Below are positions 10,901-22,038 of a stretch of DNA of 64,000 bases, piece after piece. The notes under the pieces are model-generated. The model searched no databases. It saw nothing but the letters and a program-made list of their open reading frames with translations, and was not told where the DNA came from. The number at the start of each line of letters is the position of its first letter. Position 1 is the first letter of the stretch. The stretch comes from Tilletia caries (Eukaryota > Basidiomycota > Exobasidiomycetes > Tilletiales > Tilletiaceae): the NCBI GenBank assembly GCA_032718865.1, contig JALUTQ010000038.1, positions 868,001 through 932,000 on the forward strand, read 5' to 3'. The position numbers and the translations under genes are program-made.

Positions 10901-13900
10901 TCTTGTTGAGCTGGTCCTGTCGCACACCTGGATTGGTCCACCGGTCATGCACCAGATCGGATAGCTGCTCCCACTCGCCCAGTGCGTGCAAGCATCGCAT
11001 TCGCCCAAAGTTGGAGGTCCAGCTGTCGGGCTTGATCTTGAGTTTCTCGTCGTAGGCATGAAGAGCATCTTCCCACCTGTGCAGCTTCTCGAACCATTCT
11101 TGATGTACGCTCACGTCGAAACTTGCCTTGGCCATGTTGAGCGCACCGAGGGCAGCATCAGCGTTCTGAAGCTTCGTGTTGATGTCGATGAGCGACTCGA
11201 GGATTTCAGGCGAAGGTTGCTGCATGTATTCGGTCTCCTTGTAGTGAAGTGCCTTGGCATGCGAACCGTACTTGAGCGCACAATCACCGAGCACCCGGAT
11301 TGGAATGAGCAAGTCTTCAGAGTCATGCTCCGTGAACTCAGCCAGGTTGAGGATCGTCAGCACCACCTGATCTGGCACATCAGGCGAGTGGAGGGCCAAC
11401 TCGATCGCCTTCACCAAGTCGCTGCGGTATTGGTCGTAGAGCATCCTGAAGCATGACACGAAGGCTGCGTTGAACAGTTCAAAGGCTATCGGCTGGTAGT
11501 TTTCGGCCAATGTCCTACACGCACGCAGCGCATGTGATGGAGATTCCCGCAGAAACTCGACTGCCATTCGTCGAAGCCACTCCCGCCAGTCCTCCGCAGT
11601 GGAGACGTTGGAAGTGTCCCATGCATGCTTGAGATGTTGTTGGTTGACCTGCATTTGCTGTGGATCCGCGACGGGAGCCTCTGGTACTTTGGCGGCAATG
11701 GCGGGATCAGGGCCCGCCAGCTCGGCAGGAATCCTGTCGCCGTTGAGAACCTTTGCGACTAGCTGCTCATACCGCCCATGCTGAATCCGCTGCTGGAACG
11801 TCACCTTGTTGATGGCCGGGATGAAGATGATGAAATGGCCGCCCAATTGCACTCCGATGATCGTGAGCGTGTCCATGATGGTGCTACGCAGCTCGGGTGG
11901 TCCGGTCTTCAAGCATCGCAGAAGAGGCTGCACAACCTTGGAAGCATGGTCACAGATATTCAGTCGTCTGGCCAATGTACCGAGTGTCTGCGCAGCAGCA
12001 ATCCGGAGCTTGATCGGCGCATCTGGATTCTCCAGCACTTTGATGATCGCTGGCAAGACCAGTTGGAGATACTCCTCAAGGTTGGCTCCCAACACACCAA
12101 AGGTGTCCAGGATTCTTCGCATAGCCGCCTCGCGCCGTGACGCCACGTCGGCCTCTAAGGTTTGTATCATGTTTGGTAAGAGTTGAGGCAGGAATGCCTT
12201 GAACTCGCCCTCGAGAGCTCGGGCCAACGCTTGTACGAGGGTTACGATTGGACCCTGCGCGTTCGGAGTTGCTGCCCATTTGTCCTTGATCAGAGCAAAA
12301 ATCTGGGGCAGGTAATTTCTGATGTGTTGCTTGATGACCCCGACCAGCTGCGTGAGTTTGGAGTAGTACGACTCGGCGTTGGCGGCCGGGCAGCTTCGAA
12401 CAACATTCAAGAACGCGGGGATGATCTAGACACAAAACAATGGGTTAGCAAGGTCGGATCTGCAGAACATGTGCATGTCCTGACACTCACTTGCGGCAGG
12501 AAGTTGACACATTTCAGACCTTGCGTCGTGAACATGTAGGTCAAGCCTTCTATCGCTAAGTAGTGGTGCGCAGTTAAGGTGTTGTCTCTTAGTACTCCCA
12601 AGAGCGCCTCGACCGCCACGTTTTGATAATACTCGGTCGAGGTCGGTCCGGCCGTCATCGCGAGCTCGAACAGGTCCACGCTGCCCTCCTTATTTGCTTC
12701 CGAAGCGCTGTCGCCAAAGGAACGATCAAGGAGCTGCAGAGTGGGTCAAAGACGATGAGTATGGACTCAGGCTTAAGGAACATCGGGAACAACTGACCTT
12801 GTACCGGTAGGGATCTAGGGCGCCGAGAACACCCATCACACGGATTGTTTCTCTCCGTACACTTGCGGTCTGCTCCGTGCGGAGAATCTTGATGAAGTTT
12901 CCTAACAGTGTCCGGTACTGCAGGTACGGATTCTCTTCGTAACCACAATTCGAAACCACGAGTCCCAGCGTTCGTAGGGCGGCATCACGCTTGGCCACGT
13001 TGCCAACACCCATGTTGGCGTTGAGCTGATCGACTGACAAGGCAAGAAGGTCGTTGACCGATCCTGACAGATCCTCGCCTCCGACTTTGGCAAGCTCTCC
13101 CAGGCACTCGATAACCCGTGCTGCCACACCAGGATCTTCGTCCTTGGCTTTTGGCAGCAAGACGTGCAGCATCGGAATCGCGTATGACTTGACCAGATGT
13201 TGTGACGATTTCAACAGCTCAGTGAGGAGCTTTGCCGCCTGTTCCTTTTTCCGACTGTGGAACGCGAACATGTTGTCAGATCAACTTGCTGTAAGAGAAT
13301 CACTTCCACAAGAAGCATGCTCACCTCGCACTGGAGTATTCCAACTCTGTCAATAGTTGGATCAGCGCCTTTCTCAGAGATGGCATGACCCAAGCCGGAT
13401 TTTCCTTTGCAAGTCGACCAATGATCGTGGTAGCAATGCTGCGTACGGCAAAGTCCTCGTCGTTGAGTGCAATGAACAGTGTCTTAACATACTCTGCCTG
13501 AGCGAGGTGTCGATCGAACCCTTCGAGATGTTGCAAAACGAGATATCGTAGCCGTGGATCTGAAGGAGAGAGCGCGGGATCAGGTGGAATCTGGTTTAGC
13601 AAGTTTGCAAGAGTCGGAGCCGCTTCTTGAAACACTTACCTGGGTCTGCGATGCCGACCGAGATGAGTTTGTCCAGGACATCATTCACTATCTCGATGGC
13701 ATGAATGCTGACTTGATAGCAAATTGGATCCTGACTGAACCGCTTTGCACAGCTGATCGCCGCCGCCTTGCGTACCTCTACGTTGTCGTCCTCTAAGTAC
13801 GGTAGCGTGCACGTTCTCACGAAGTCGCCGAGCATTTGCCCTGGATCCGTTTGAAGGTATCACAAAGTCAGAAATGAGGCTGCGATACGAGATGATCAGA

Positions 13901-15930
13901 CAGTCAACTCACCACTGAAGTTGAACCACCCCAATGTGTTCAGGGCGATGACGATGGTTTCTGCATTTTCCGTTGCGACTCCATGCGCGACAACATCCCG
14001 AGAGACCACGCCCGGTCGGAAAGGGGGTCCCAAGGGACGGTATGGCTCTCCGATGAGCACCATAGAAAGCTTGTCCAACAGTCGTTCTTTTCGTTGATCG
14101 CAATAGGGGAAAATGCTGAGCGATTAGTTTTTAGATCCCACGTTAAGAAATCGAGCACCACTCACCTTGTACAGTCCGCAGCAATGGCCCAATCGCATTC
14201 ACCAGCCGCTCCAAGGCATCCACCAGTTCCTGGCTGAGACTGCACGCAAACATGAGGTTGAGAAGTTCCTGCATGTACAGCGACAGATGTGGCCCTACGG
14301 CCGTGGCGAGGTACCCGATACATTCGAACATGTTCTTCTCCGCGGGCGCGTTCTTTTTGCCACGCATCAGGAGGCCCTCTTTGAGGCACGAGACGATGAC
14401 CTCGATGTGATTCTTCATCTTGCCGCCCATCGCGGCTGAGAGAAGCCCCATAGCCTTGAATGCTACACAGTGCGAAAGCGAAGGGAAAGAAACAGGTTCA
14501 GAAAGGTCCGGAAGCCCGTGAACATTGCAAAAATCAGGACTCACTTTGTTCCCATGTCTCCTGATTGCCCTTATCCTTCCGCACTTGGTCCACCAGCGCA
14601 TTGACAACTCCAGTCAGCCGCTTCTCGAAAAAGGAAGGGTCGTACTGCGCCAGTTGTGGGATGAGCAAGCTGACCGTGTTCCGAATCTGCGCATCCCGAC
14701 TCTGGTGTAATGGGATGATGGCATCGCATGCCTCGGCCAGATGATCGCGCATAAAAGTGCCTGAATGCGAAAGCAGCTGGTGAACCGCAAGCAGACTGCC
14801 GTGGACCGTCTCCGGCGGGAGCGGGGACGGCAGTTTCCGCATCAAGCCCTTGTTCGCTTCGATCCAAATGTTGCTGAATATTTGTGAGCCCATCTGCTTT
14901 TGTCTGCTGTAAAGAATTTGAAGGCATGCTCCGAGCGCGTCTGCGGCTCCTTCGCGCACGTGAAGCTGCGGATGAGGAGGGAAGTTCAAACGGAATCAGC
15001 CGACGCGATTTCTGTAGCAGGGACTCCTTCCTGTCAGGTCCTTACCTTGGAATCTCGCAAGGCGACCCAGATGCGCTGGTCCAAAATGCGTGTCACGAAA
15101 GGGTATAGCAGGTTGGGCACGTTGTAGGCCAGCTCTCGAATGATGCAGCATGCCGCATAACGCCCGAATTCGTCGCGTTCTGTGGCACCCGAGCAAGGTC
15201 GTCAGATCATCAATCAGAGCTCCTTGGCAAGCCAGTAAAATGGGGAGAAAACGTACCGCCCAGCAACGTCAACGCTCGCTCTGTTTCCATGTCTATGAAC
15301 TGATCTGTGAAAGAGGCTCCGGCGACCTTGACGATGCGGCCCAAAGCCTTAGACGCCTCCGCAATGACTTCTGCATTGTTCGTAGGGAGATTGTGGCGCA
15401 GAAGCTGATAGAGACGATACAGATACCGTTTGGCCTCGTCTCCTGGACCCATGTCGAGATCGATGAGTTGATCGATGGCGGCGATGCCTCCCAATTTCTC
15501 ATGTGGGACGGGGGTATGGGTGATGTCGAACATGAGCGGGCTGAGATCGCTGTTAAGGGGGGAGTTGGGATCGAAGCGAAGCTCGACCGGGATGTGCTTG
15601 ACCTGTGATTGCAGCCGGGTACGGAAGAATTCAAGGAAGAGTCAGGTCACCGCTGCGGACGGCAAGATTATACGGCGCGCGAAGGCTTACATGCTCGCGA
15701 AGCTCCAGACTCGCAGCATGGCGGACTGCTGGGTTTCTGTGGGGATTAGAGAAGCGCGCGCATCAGTATCTGGGAGCGCAACAGGTGGAGGGGCTGGTGC
15801 AACAGGCATACACCGAGGCCATCATGACTCACTTGTTCTTCAGGTTCATGAACATGCGCCATACGGCCTCATTGTACACATGGCCATTTGGACCAGTATG
15901 CGGGTGCCTACTTCCGTTTTTGCCGTCCAT
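7929..15930 (-). CDS. TOR: Target-of-rapamycin serine/threonine kinase
   Basis: Thirteen exons (15930-15833, 15736-15691, 15602-15257, 15179-15046, 14965-14545, 14462-14166, 14086-13913, 13840-13640, 13559-13325, 13254-12798, 12733-12491, 12425-8027, 7933-7929) sum exactly to 2351 aa, the usual TOR length. HEAT repeats fill the N-terminal half and the FAT domain follows. The FRB domain begins [17 protein letters not shown] near residue 1853; Ser1865, the residue whose mutation gives rapamycin resistance in other TORs, is intact. The kinase domain has [11 protein letters not shown] and IDFGDCF (about 2167-2195). The C-terminal FATC helix-hairpin ends GWCSFW. TOR is the catalytic core of TORC1/TORC2, coupling nutrients to growth. 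Only one copy is visible here. The final Trp and stop come from a 5-nt last exon. Without that splice the frame reads SFCE and loses the invariant terminal Trp. Confidence 0.97.
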
Positions 15931-17081
15931 TGTGATGAGCTCGGAGTGTCCGATCGTAACCGTGCTGCAGGCAGGGGTTTAGGTGGGATACGCGTCTCTC
16001 TTGCAGCGACTTGAGCCCTCCCTTCGAGCTGCAATCCTGGGGAGAATGTGCGCCTTCCAGTGCGCGGAAAGAGCTGCAGCCTGAATGCGCAGGCCTGGCT
16101 TTGCGGTGCTACCTGTGCGCGTATGTGATCGAAATCCGCTGCTGCGAGTGTGACGGTGTCGAAGGGGTGCCGCTGCCGCCGTGGACGAGCATGATGGGTT
16201 GCGGACCGGAACTGGTTGAGTGACCGAAGCGTGGGAAGATCTGCCTCCACATATTTTTCCTGCCGCTCCCACTTCTTCTCGCTGTCCTTGCCCCCGTCCT
16301 TCCGGAGAACCTCCATATAAAACTTTGCGCCCGCCATATTCATCATTGGCTTCTCACACCGGTTTACGGTGCACCGTGGAGTCAAGTTGAGGGAACGGCT
16401 GGCAAGAACAGCTCTTCTTCGCACTCCCACTTTACATATTACAGCCGCTTCGTTCTCGGTCGATTTGGTTGCAAGACGGGATCGTACATCTCCTTCATCG
16501 GCGGTTCGAGGTCTTCCTTGGCCTTGGCTGTGGTCCAGCGATGCGGGTGTGCATTCCATGTACTCCTTCATGCTCGCGATCCGCAGGTCGTTTTCAATCT
16601 CAATTCCTTCCTGTCTCCAATGCTTCGTCTGTGTCCGTCCTCCTTTCTGTCGCTGCATCTGCGTGATTCATTTGTTTGCTGTCATGTCCGTCTCGCTCTG
16701 CTCCTCCGTGTGCAGCTGCAGCCTGCAGGGCCATCCAGCCCTCTGCCTGCCTGCGCATCGGCATGTGTTGACTGTCGGTGTGGGAGACTCTCTGATCCTG
16801 GACCACCAACTTCCCACGTCAGGGGCCCTTCTCCCGTCCCGTCGTCGCTGTCTCTGACCGTGTGCCGTATAAAAGGATCGTCTAACTCCATCTCCGCCGC
16901 TCCTCCTTCCTCCATTTTCGTCTTCTCTTGTTTCCTGCGCGCGCCGTCAAACGGTGCCGACCGCCCTCTTTAATCCTTTCCTTGACAGAACCTTTCTGCA
17001 TCCCAATCTCCGGTGTCCTTTTCACACCGACTCTCCCTCTTCCTTTTGCCCACAAGAGCAGTCTTTCCATCTCTCTGCAAG
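15931..17081. other. Divergent promoter region between TOR and the GDSL hydrolase gene
   Basis: About 1.15 kb separates two start codons pointing away from each other, so both promoters lie here. TATA-like elements occur at 16315-16321 and 16868-16874. A 270-codon open frame on the minus strand (15846-16658) overlaps the TOR start region but has no recognisable domain and I treat it as chance. Confidence 0.5.
16868..16874 (+). promoter_or_regulatory. TATA box candidate for the GDSL hydrolase gene
   Basis: A canonical TATAAAA lies 208 bp before the ATG at 17082. It is followed by a pyrimidine-rich stretch (16885-17075), the usual fungal transcription-start environment. The position is consistent with a long leader; no experimental start is known. 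Confidence 0.45.
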
Positions 17082-18208
17082 ATGCATTTCACCTCACTTT
17101 TTTTGCGTGCCGCCGCAGTCGCATTCTTCTCCGCCACTTCGACCAGCGCCAACCCGGTCTCTGCCTTGCGCTCCCACTTTGGCTCTGTCGTTGCCTTTGG
17201 TGACTCCCTCTCCGACAATGGTAACGTCTACCGACTCACCAATCGCACCTGGCCTGCAGACAAGGCTTACTACAAGGGCAGATTCTCCAACGGCAAGACT
17301 TGGGTCGAGAACCTCGCCAAAGACATTGGCGTCCTCCTTCACCCAGGAGGAGGGCCTGCCGACTTGCTCGATCTGGCCTATGGCGGGGCCACTGTCAACA
17401 ACTCGCGAATTCAGGGCCTTACTGGATACAACTCGACCGTCCCCGTCCCCTCTGTCCTCGGCCAGGTCCGCACGTATCTGAAATCAAGCTCGAAGGGGAG
17501 CATCTCCCGTAGTCTTTTCGTCATTTCGGGTGGCTCCAACGAGTAAGTCTCTATTGATAGCCCTTTTGTGTGTGTGACCCTGAATCTTACGTGATCTCTG
17601 TGTATAGTGCCTTCTTTGGACTTGGTGGACCCATCGCGCCCGAGGAGCTTGCCAGGCTGACCGCCGCCGACCTCTTGACGGCCTCTAGACGGCTCTACAA
17701 AGCTGGTGAGCAGATCCCAGCCTCTGACTTCTTCGTTTATGCTCTCCCCTCTCATCCAAGATCTCTCCTCTGTCCAGGCGCACGCTACTTCCTCATTCCT
17801 GGCGTGGCTGCACTTCAATCAATTCCGTACGTCAACGACTATGGAGAAGCGTACGAGCCCTCCCTCGACTCCTACGGTGATGCCTTCTACGACTATCTCA
17901 AGGCTCACGTCGACGACGCGGGAGGCAAGGGCGCCACCGTTGTCCTCTTCGACCAGAGGACCGCGCTGACCAGCTTCATCAACAAGAAGAAGCAACGTCC
18001 GGACTGGAACGTTGAGGATGCCTGCCTTAAAGGAGTTTACCCTGGCGAAGCTCCCGTGCGCTCCCTCTGCTCTGACCCGGACAAGCACGTCTTTTTCGAC
18101 ATCTATCATCCCTCCCGGGTCACACACAAGTACATTGCGCGTGCTGCGTTGGAGACGATCTTTACCACCATCACGGGCAAGGCACTCCCTCTGTCCTTCA
18201 CCCGTTGA
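17082..18208 (+). CDS. Secreted GDSL/SGNH-family lipase or acylhydrolase
   Basis: Three exons (17082-17542, 17608-17705, 17778-18208) give 329 aa. Residues 1-23 form a clear signal peptide ending in STSA. Block I, VVAFGDSLSDNGN, places the nucleophile at Ser42. Block II Gly is in LAYGGATVNN, block III Asn in SGGSND (the Asp codon is completed across intron 1), and the catalytic Asp-His pair is DIYHP near residues 294-297. Several N-glycosylation sequons (NRT, NNS, NST) support secretion. Members of this fungal group act on carbohydrate esters or lipids; the substrate is not predictable. Introns are 65 and 72 nt. Its start was chosen over an upstream in-frame Met-like codon because the signal peptide begins here. 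Confidence 0.88.
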
Positions 18209-18864
18209 GACCTCGCTCAGAGCTCAGCAGACGCAGGAATGAGCATACACAAGTACGTTGCGAAGCACTTTTCCTTTATCCATTCGATTTTTTTCTGGCG
18301 ATCCAGGCCATAGACACTTTGTCAAGCATAACATATAGCAATCGAACCTGTTGTACAGACTGGTTGTCAGCATGACTCGATCGACACATACAGCAGAAGG
18401 GATTAAGGGAATGCTTCGTTGTTCGATCAGAGAGAAGCGCAAGGAGAGCTCTTGCGCTTTGGGAGAATGGATGTCGGCAAGGACCTGCTCGCTCAGAATT
18501 GATTGAGCCTGCCTCTGACCTCGTCTAGGCTGGGAGGAGTCCCCCAGCTCATCAGGATATGGACCGAGAGCACGTACACATATGGCACTTACATCCTCTC
18601 TTTGGCCTTGATGGGATGCTGTATCCTTGCTCCTGGTGCGATGCTGGTGTGGTGGAAGGAAGGGAAGAGTTTTCCACGGAAAAGATCACTGACTTGGATG
18701 CATGCGATCGCCATCCATCCTCACTCCTTCCAGCTTCCAGCTTCCCGCATCGCCGTGCACATTGCACAGAGCGCATCAGCAAGGAAGTTCCTGACCTTTG
18801 GCCTGCAAGAGCTGCTCCCGCCCGGCGTCTGTACTGTCTGTCACCCGACGCAGCTTAAACCCCC
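18209..18864. other. Spacer between GDSL hydrolase and FIP1
   Basis: Holds the 3' end of the hydrolase transcript and the FIP1 promoter. I see no conserved exon or RNA gene. Open frames on the plus strand here run into FIP1 exon 1 in the wrong frame. Confidence 0.4.
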
Positions 18865-21582
18865 ATGGAAGACGACGACGCGTTCCTGTACGGCGCAGGC
18901 GAGGAGGAGACCAGCCCCAGCGCTGCTCCCTCTGCGCCAGCTCCAGACGAAAAAGGAGGGACGGAGGATGTACCTTCTGCGGATGCGAATGGCTTGGCCA
19001 AGGTATCGGAGAAACAGGGAGAGGGTGTAGATGCGAACGGCGATGGAGAAGATGCAGGCGAAGAGGGTGAAGCCGACGATGACGAAGACGAAGAAGAGGA
19101 GGAAGGCGAGGAGGAGGAGGAGAGTGACGACGTGAGTGTATACAACACATCTCTTTCTTCTCACTATTGCCTTTGCGCAGCGCGTGCGGCTGTGCCCATC
19201 GTGTACACCCCCCGCTTCCTCACTTTACTCGCAATGGCATCTGACCCTTTATCGCTGGGCCTTGGTGATTCTCCTTCTTGAATGCGCAGGATCTCGAAAT
19301 CATCACGGAAGCTCCTCTCGATGGCTCTGGGGCGGCAGCGACGGCAGCGGCCTACAGTCGCGTCAGGCCCCCACACATGGGCCGAGTATCTGGCGGGCCG
19401 GCTCCAAGACGTGAGTTTTCTGAGTCCTGGGAACGATGATGTGCATGCAAAAGTGCATGGTGACTGATTCGACGTCCGTCTCTATAGAGGTATCGAACGC
19501 CAACATCGGCAGCGGAGGCCTTACATCTGAGTACACGCCTCTCTCTCGGGCCAAGCCTCTGCCCGATTCGCCTGCCAACGCTGCTCGACAGGGTACACCC
19601 TCAGCAGCAGGCCCCCAACTGCAACAGCAGCAGCCGTATCAAGGCTCGATTCCACCCACTGTGCCCGTCACCTCGCTCGGCCTTCTCGGAGCTAAGCTCG
19701 AGCCTCAGTACGCCGCATACAAGGACCTTGGCCCAGAGGTTGCTCCTGGTCCGCCTCCTTCCACTGCGCCTCGATTGGAACTGTCGCCCCGACGCGCAGC
19801 TCTCCACATCGATCCAGGCACAGGTCTCTCCACCGCGCCCGATGGCGAAGTCGGGGAGGACGACGACGAGCCCGATGGTCCGACGCTCTACGAAGTTGAC
19901 CCTTCCTCCTACGCCGACAGGCCTTGGCGACGCGCCGGTGCCGATCTGACCGACTACTTCAACTACGGCTTCAACGAAGAATCGTGGCGACTGTACATGG
20001 AACGCAAGCGTGAACTCATGAAGACTCGCGAGGATCGCTTGAGGGAGAGGGAGGAAGAGCGCGAGCGAGAACGGATCCGGGCTCGGGAGAATGAAGAGGA
20101 GAAGAGGCGTAAGGCCGAGGCTGATGCGGCTGAAGCAGCTGCGAAGAACGCCAGGGAGGCTCAGGCCGCACGGGATGCGGCGGCATCGGCAGCTGCTGGC
20201 GGCGGTCACGACGATATTCCGAACCACGATCAACTGCTTCGACAACTTATGAACATGATGGCTCCCGGTATGCCGCCGCCTCAACAGATCAACATGCTCC
20301 AACAGATGGGCGTAGTCAATCACCATGGACGTCTCGTTCCGCAAATGCTTCATATGATGGGAATGTTCCCCGGAGGAGGAGGAGGCCCCGGTGGTGGTGG
20401 CCCGTCCGGTCCCGGCGCAGGTCCCAACCAGGGAATGATGGGAATGGGTCCGCCGCCTAGTATGGGTGGTATGCCACCCATGTCGATGGGCATGGGCATG
20501 AACATGAACCAAGCTCAACCGAGTGGTCCTGGAGGGATGGGCATGGGCATGGGCGGAGGTATGCAAGGTGGGCCAGCGCCGCCCGGTGGACCTCGGGCCG
20601 ATAGGAGAATACCGTCGGGTCCGGCGGGTCAACAAGGCCTGCCCCATCGTCCGCCTACAGGTCCGGCGGCATCTGGTCCGCTGCGTATGCCCTCTGGGCC
20701 AGCCGCAGATGCAGCCTCCATGTTGGAAGACCAAGAGCGACCTTCTCAGGCTGGAGAGGATGAAAATGACGATCGAAGCAAGACGACGGACCAAGATGGC
20801 GATGTGAGTGCTTTCCTCCCCTTTTTGCTACGCACGTGAACACTCGCACTGAACCTTCTTATTCCTCACAGATCTCCAATGGACTGCCACAAGATCAGGT
20901 ACCACCGCCTGGACCAGCAGCACAAACACACGGTCGCGCACCGCGAAGCAGTCGGGGTGCTCGAGTGCCTCCCGGCACTCCCACAGGTCCCAGTGGGGGC
21001 AACGGCCGTCCCCCGCCAACCGGTCCAGCTGCCGAGCGAAATCGCAACTCTGGACCGGCTACACTGCCACCAAATGTCCCCACAGGCCCGCGCGGAGCAG
21101 GCAAAGGGCGACGGTACAACGATCGAGACACGGTTCCTGGCGCACCGGATGCACTCGACTATGGTGCCAGCAACCCCACCTTCCGACGCGAAGAGCGCGA
21201 GGCGAGCAGTCCGCCGCCTCGCAGCGTCAGTGGACGGGATGACGACGACCGACGAAGTTCTCGAAGACGGGGAGGACGAGGAGGAGGCGATCGGTCCCCA
21301 CACGACGAACGTGATCGGAGCGATCGCGACTGGGAGCGAGAACGGGAACGGGAGCGGGACGATCGTGACCGGAGGGAAAGCTCTGGGCATCGTAATCGCG
21401 AACGGGACAGGAGTGTCTCGGAGGCTGATGAGCGGCGGGACAGTAACGGCGCCGACGGCTCGCGGGAGAAAGCGAGGGCGGAAAGAAGGGCGGGTAAAGG
21501 CGAGGGTGGAGCTGGGTCGAAGCGCGGACGAGAGGACGACGACGAGGTGGCTAGCACGACGTCTACTCGTCGGCGACGGTGA
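18865..21582 (+). CDS. FIP1: FIP1-like pre-mRNA polyadenylation factor
   Basis: Four exons (18865-19131, 19290-19410, 19488-20803, 20872-21582) give 804 aa. Exon 1 ends in a long Asp/Glu tract. The diagnostic FIP1 core follows: RPWRRAGADLTDYFNYGF at about residues 273-291, then NEESWRLYMERKRELM. After it come an Arg/Glu coiled stretch, a Met/Gly/Pro-rich region of about 150 residues, and an Arg/Asp/Glu-repeat C-terminus, the same order as in animal FIP1L1. FIP1 bridges poly(A) polymerase to the cleavage and polyadenylation complex in the nucleus. The start is the first ATG of the acidic exon. Intron 1 is 158 nt; the others are 77 and 68 nt. The protein is much longer than the yeast form (about 330 aa), mainly because of low-complexity sequence. 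Confidence 0.9.
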
Positions 21583-22038
21583 GAGATCGCTCGCTCGCCA
21601 CGGATTCTGTATCAACCTCCGTTCGACTCGTGAAGTATAACGCCTTCCAGTGCTTCAGCCTCTCAAGGTTTAGGCCCGAAGGAGCGGGTCCTCGTCGCGG
21701 TTGTGGCCACGTCGAAATCCATGCATCATGTCTTCCCGCGCGTACAGTTCTGGTGTCACCCCGGGCAAGCAATTTACTCGTGAAGCTGCTGTGAATGGCA
21801 GTGATTCCGCAAACATCCTGATCATTCCTTGCAGCTTTATTGCCAGCTCCGGCAATATCTTCATGCCACCATCGTGACAATGCTGTGATACGTCTCTTCT
21901 TGAAGCTAGTCATCGAAAGCACTGACACGCTCACGCATCATCTCTTTTGTTCACTTTGGACAGCGCGACGTGGCGCTGAACCTTTATATTTCCTTCAGCG
22001 GGTACATGGTGCATCATGTATGGTCGCCGCTCAATGGG
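21583..22038. other. Convergent 3' spacer between FIP1 and COG2
   Basis: Two genes end towards each other across 456 bp. Only terminator/untranslated sequence is expected. I see no conserved reading frame. Confidence 0.4.

Noticed and set aside
7929..15930. TRRAP/TRA1, ATM or DNA-PK as alternative identity for the giant kinase
   Set aside because: The FRB motif [17 protein letters not shown], intact kinase motifs and a total of 2351 aa are specific to TOR.
15846..16658. 270-codon minus-strand open frame over the TOR start region
   Set aside because: It overlaps the true first exon of TOR in another frame, has no domain signature and a random-looking Arg/Ser composition.
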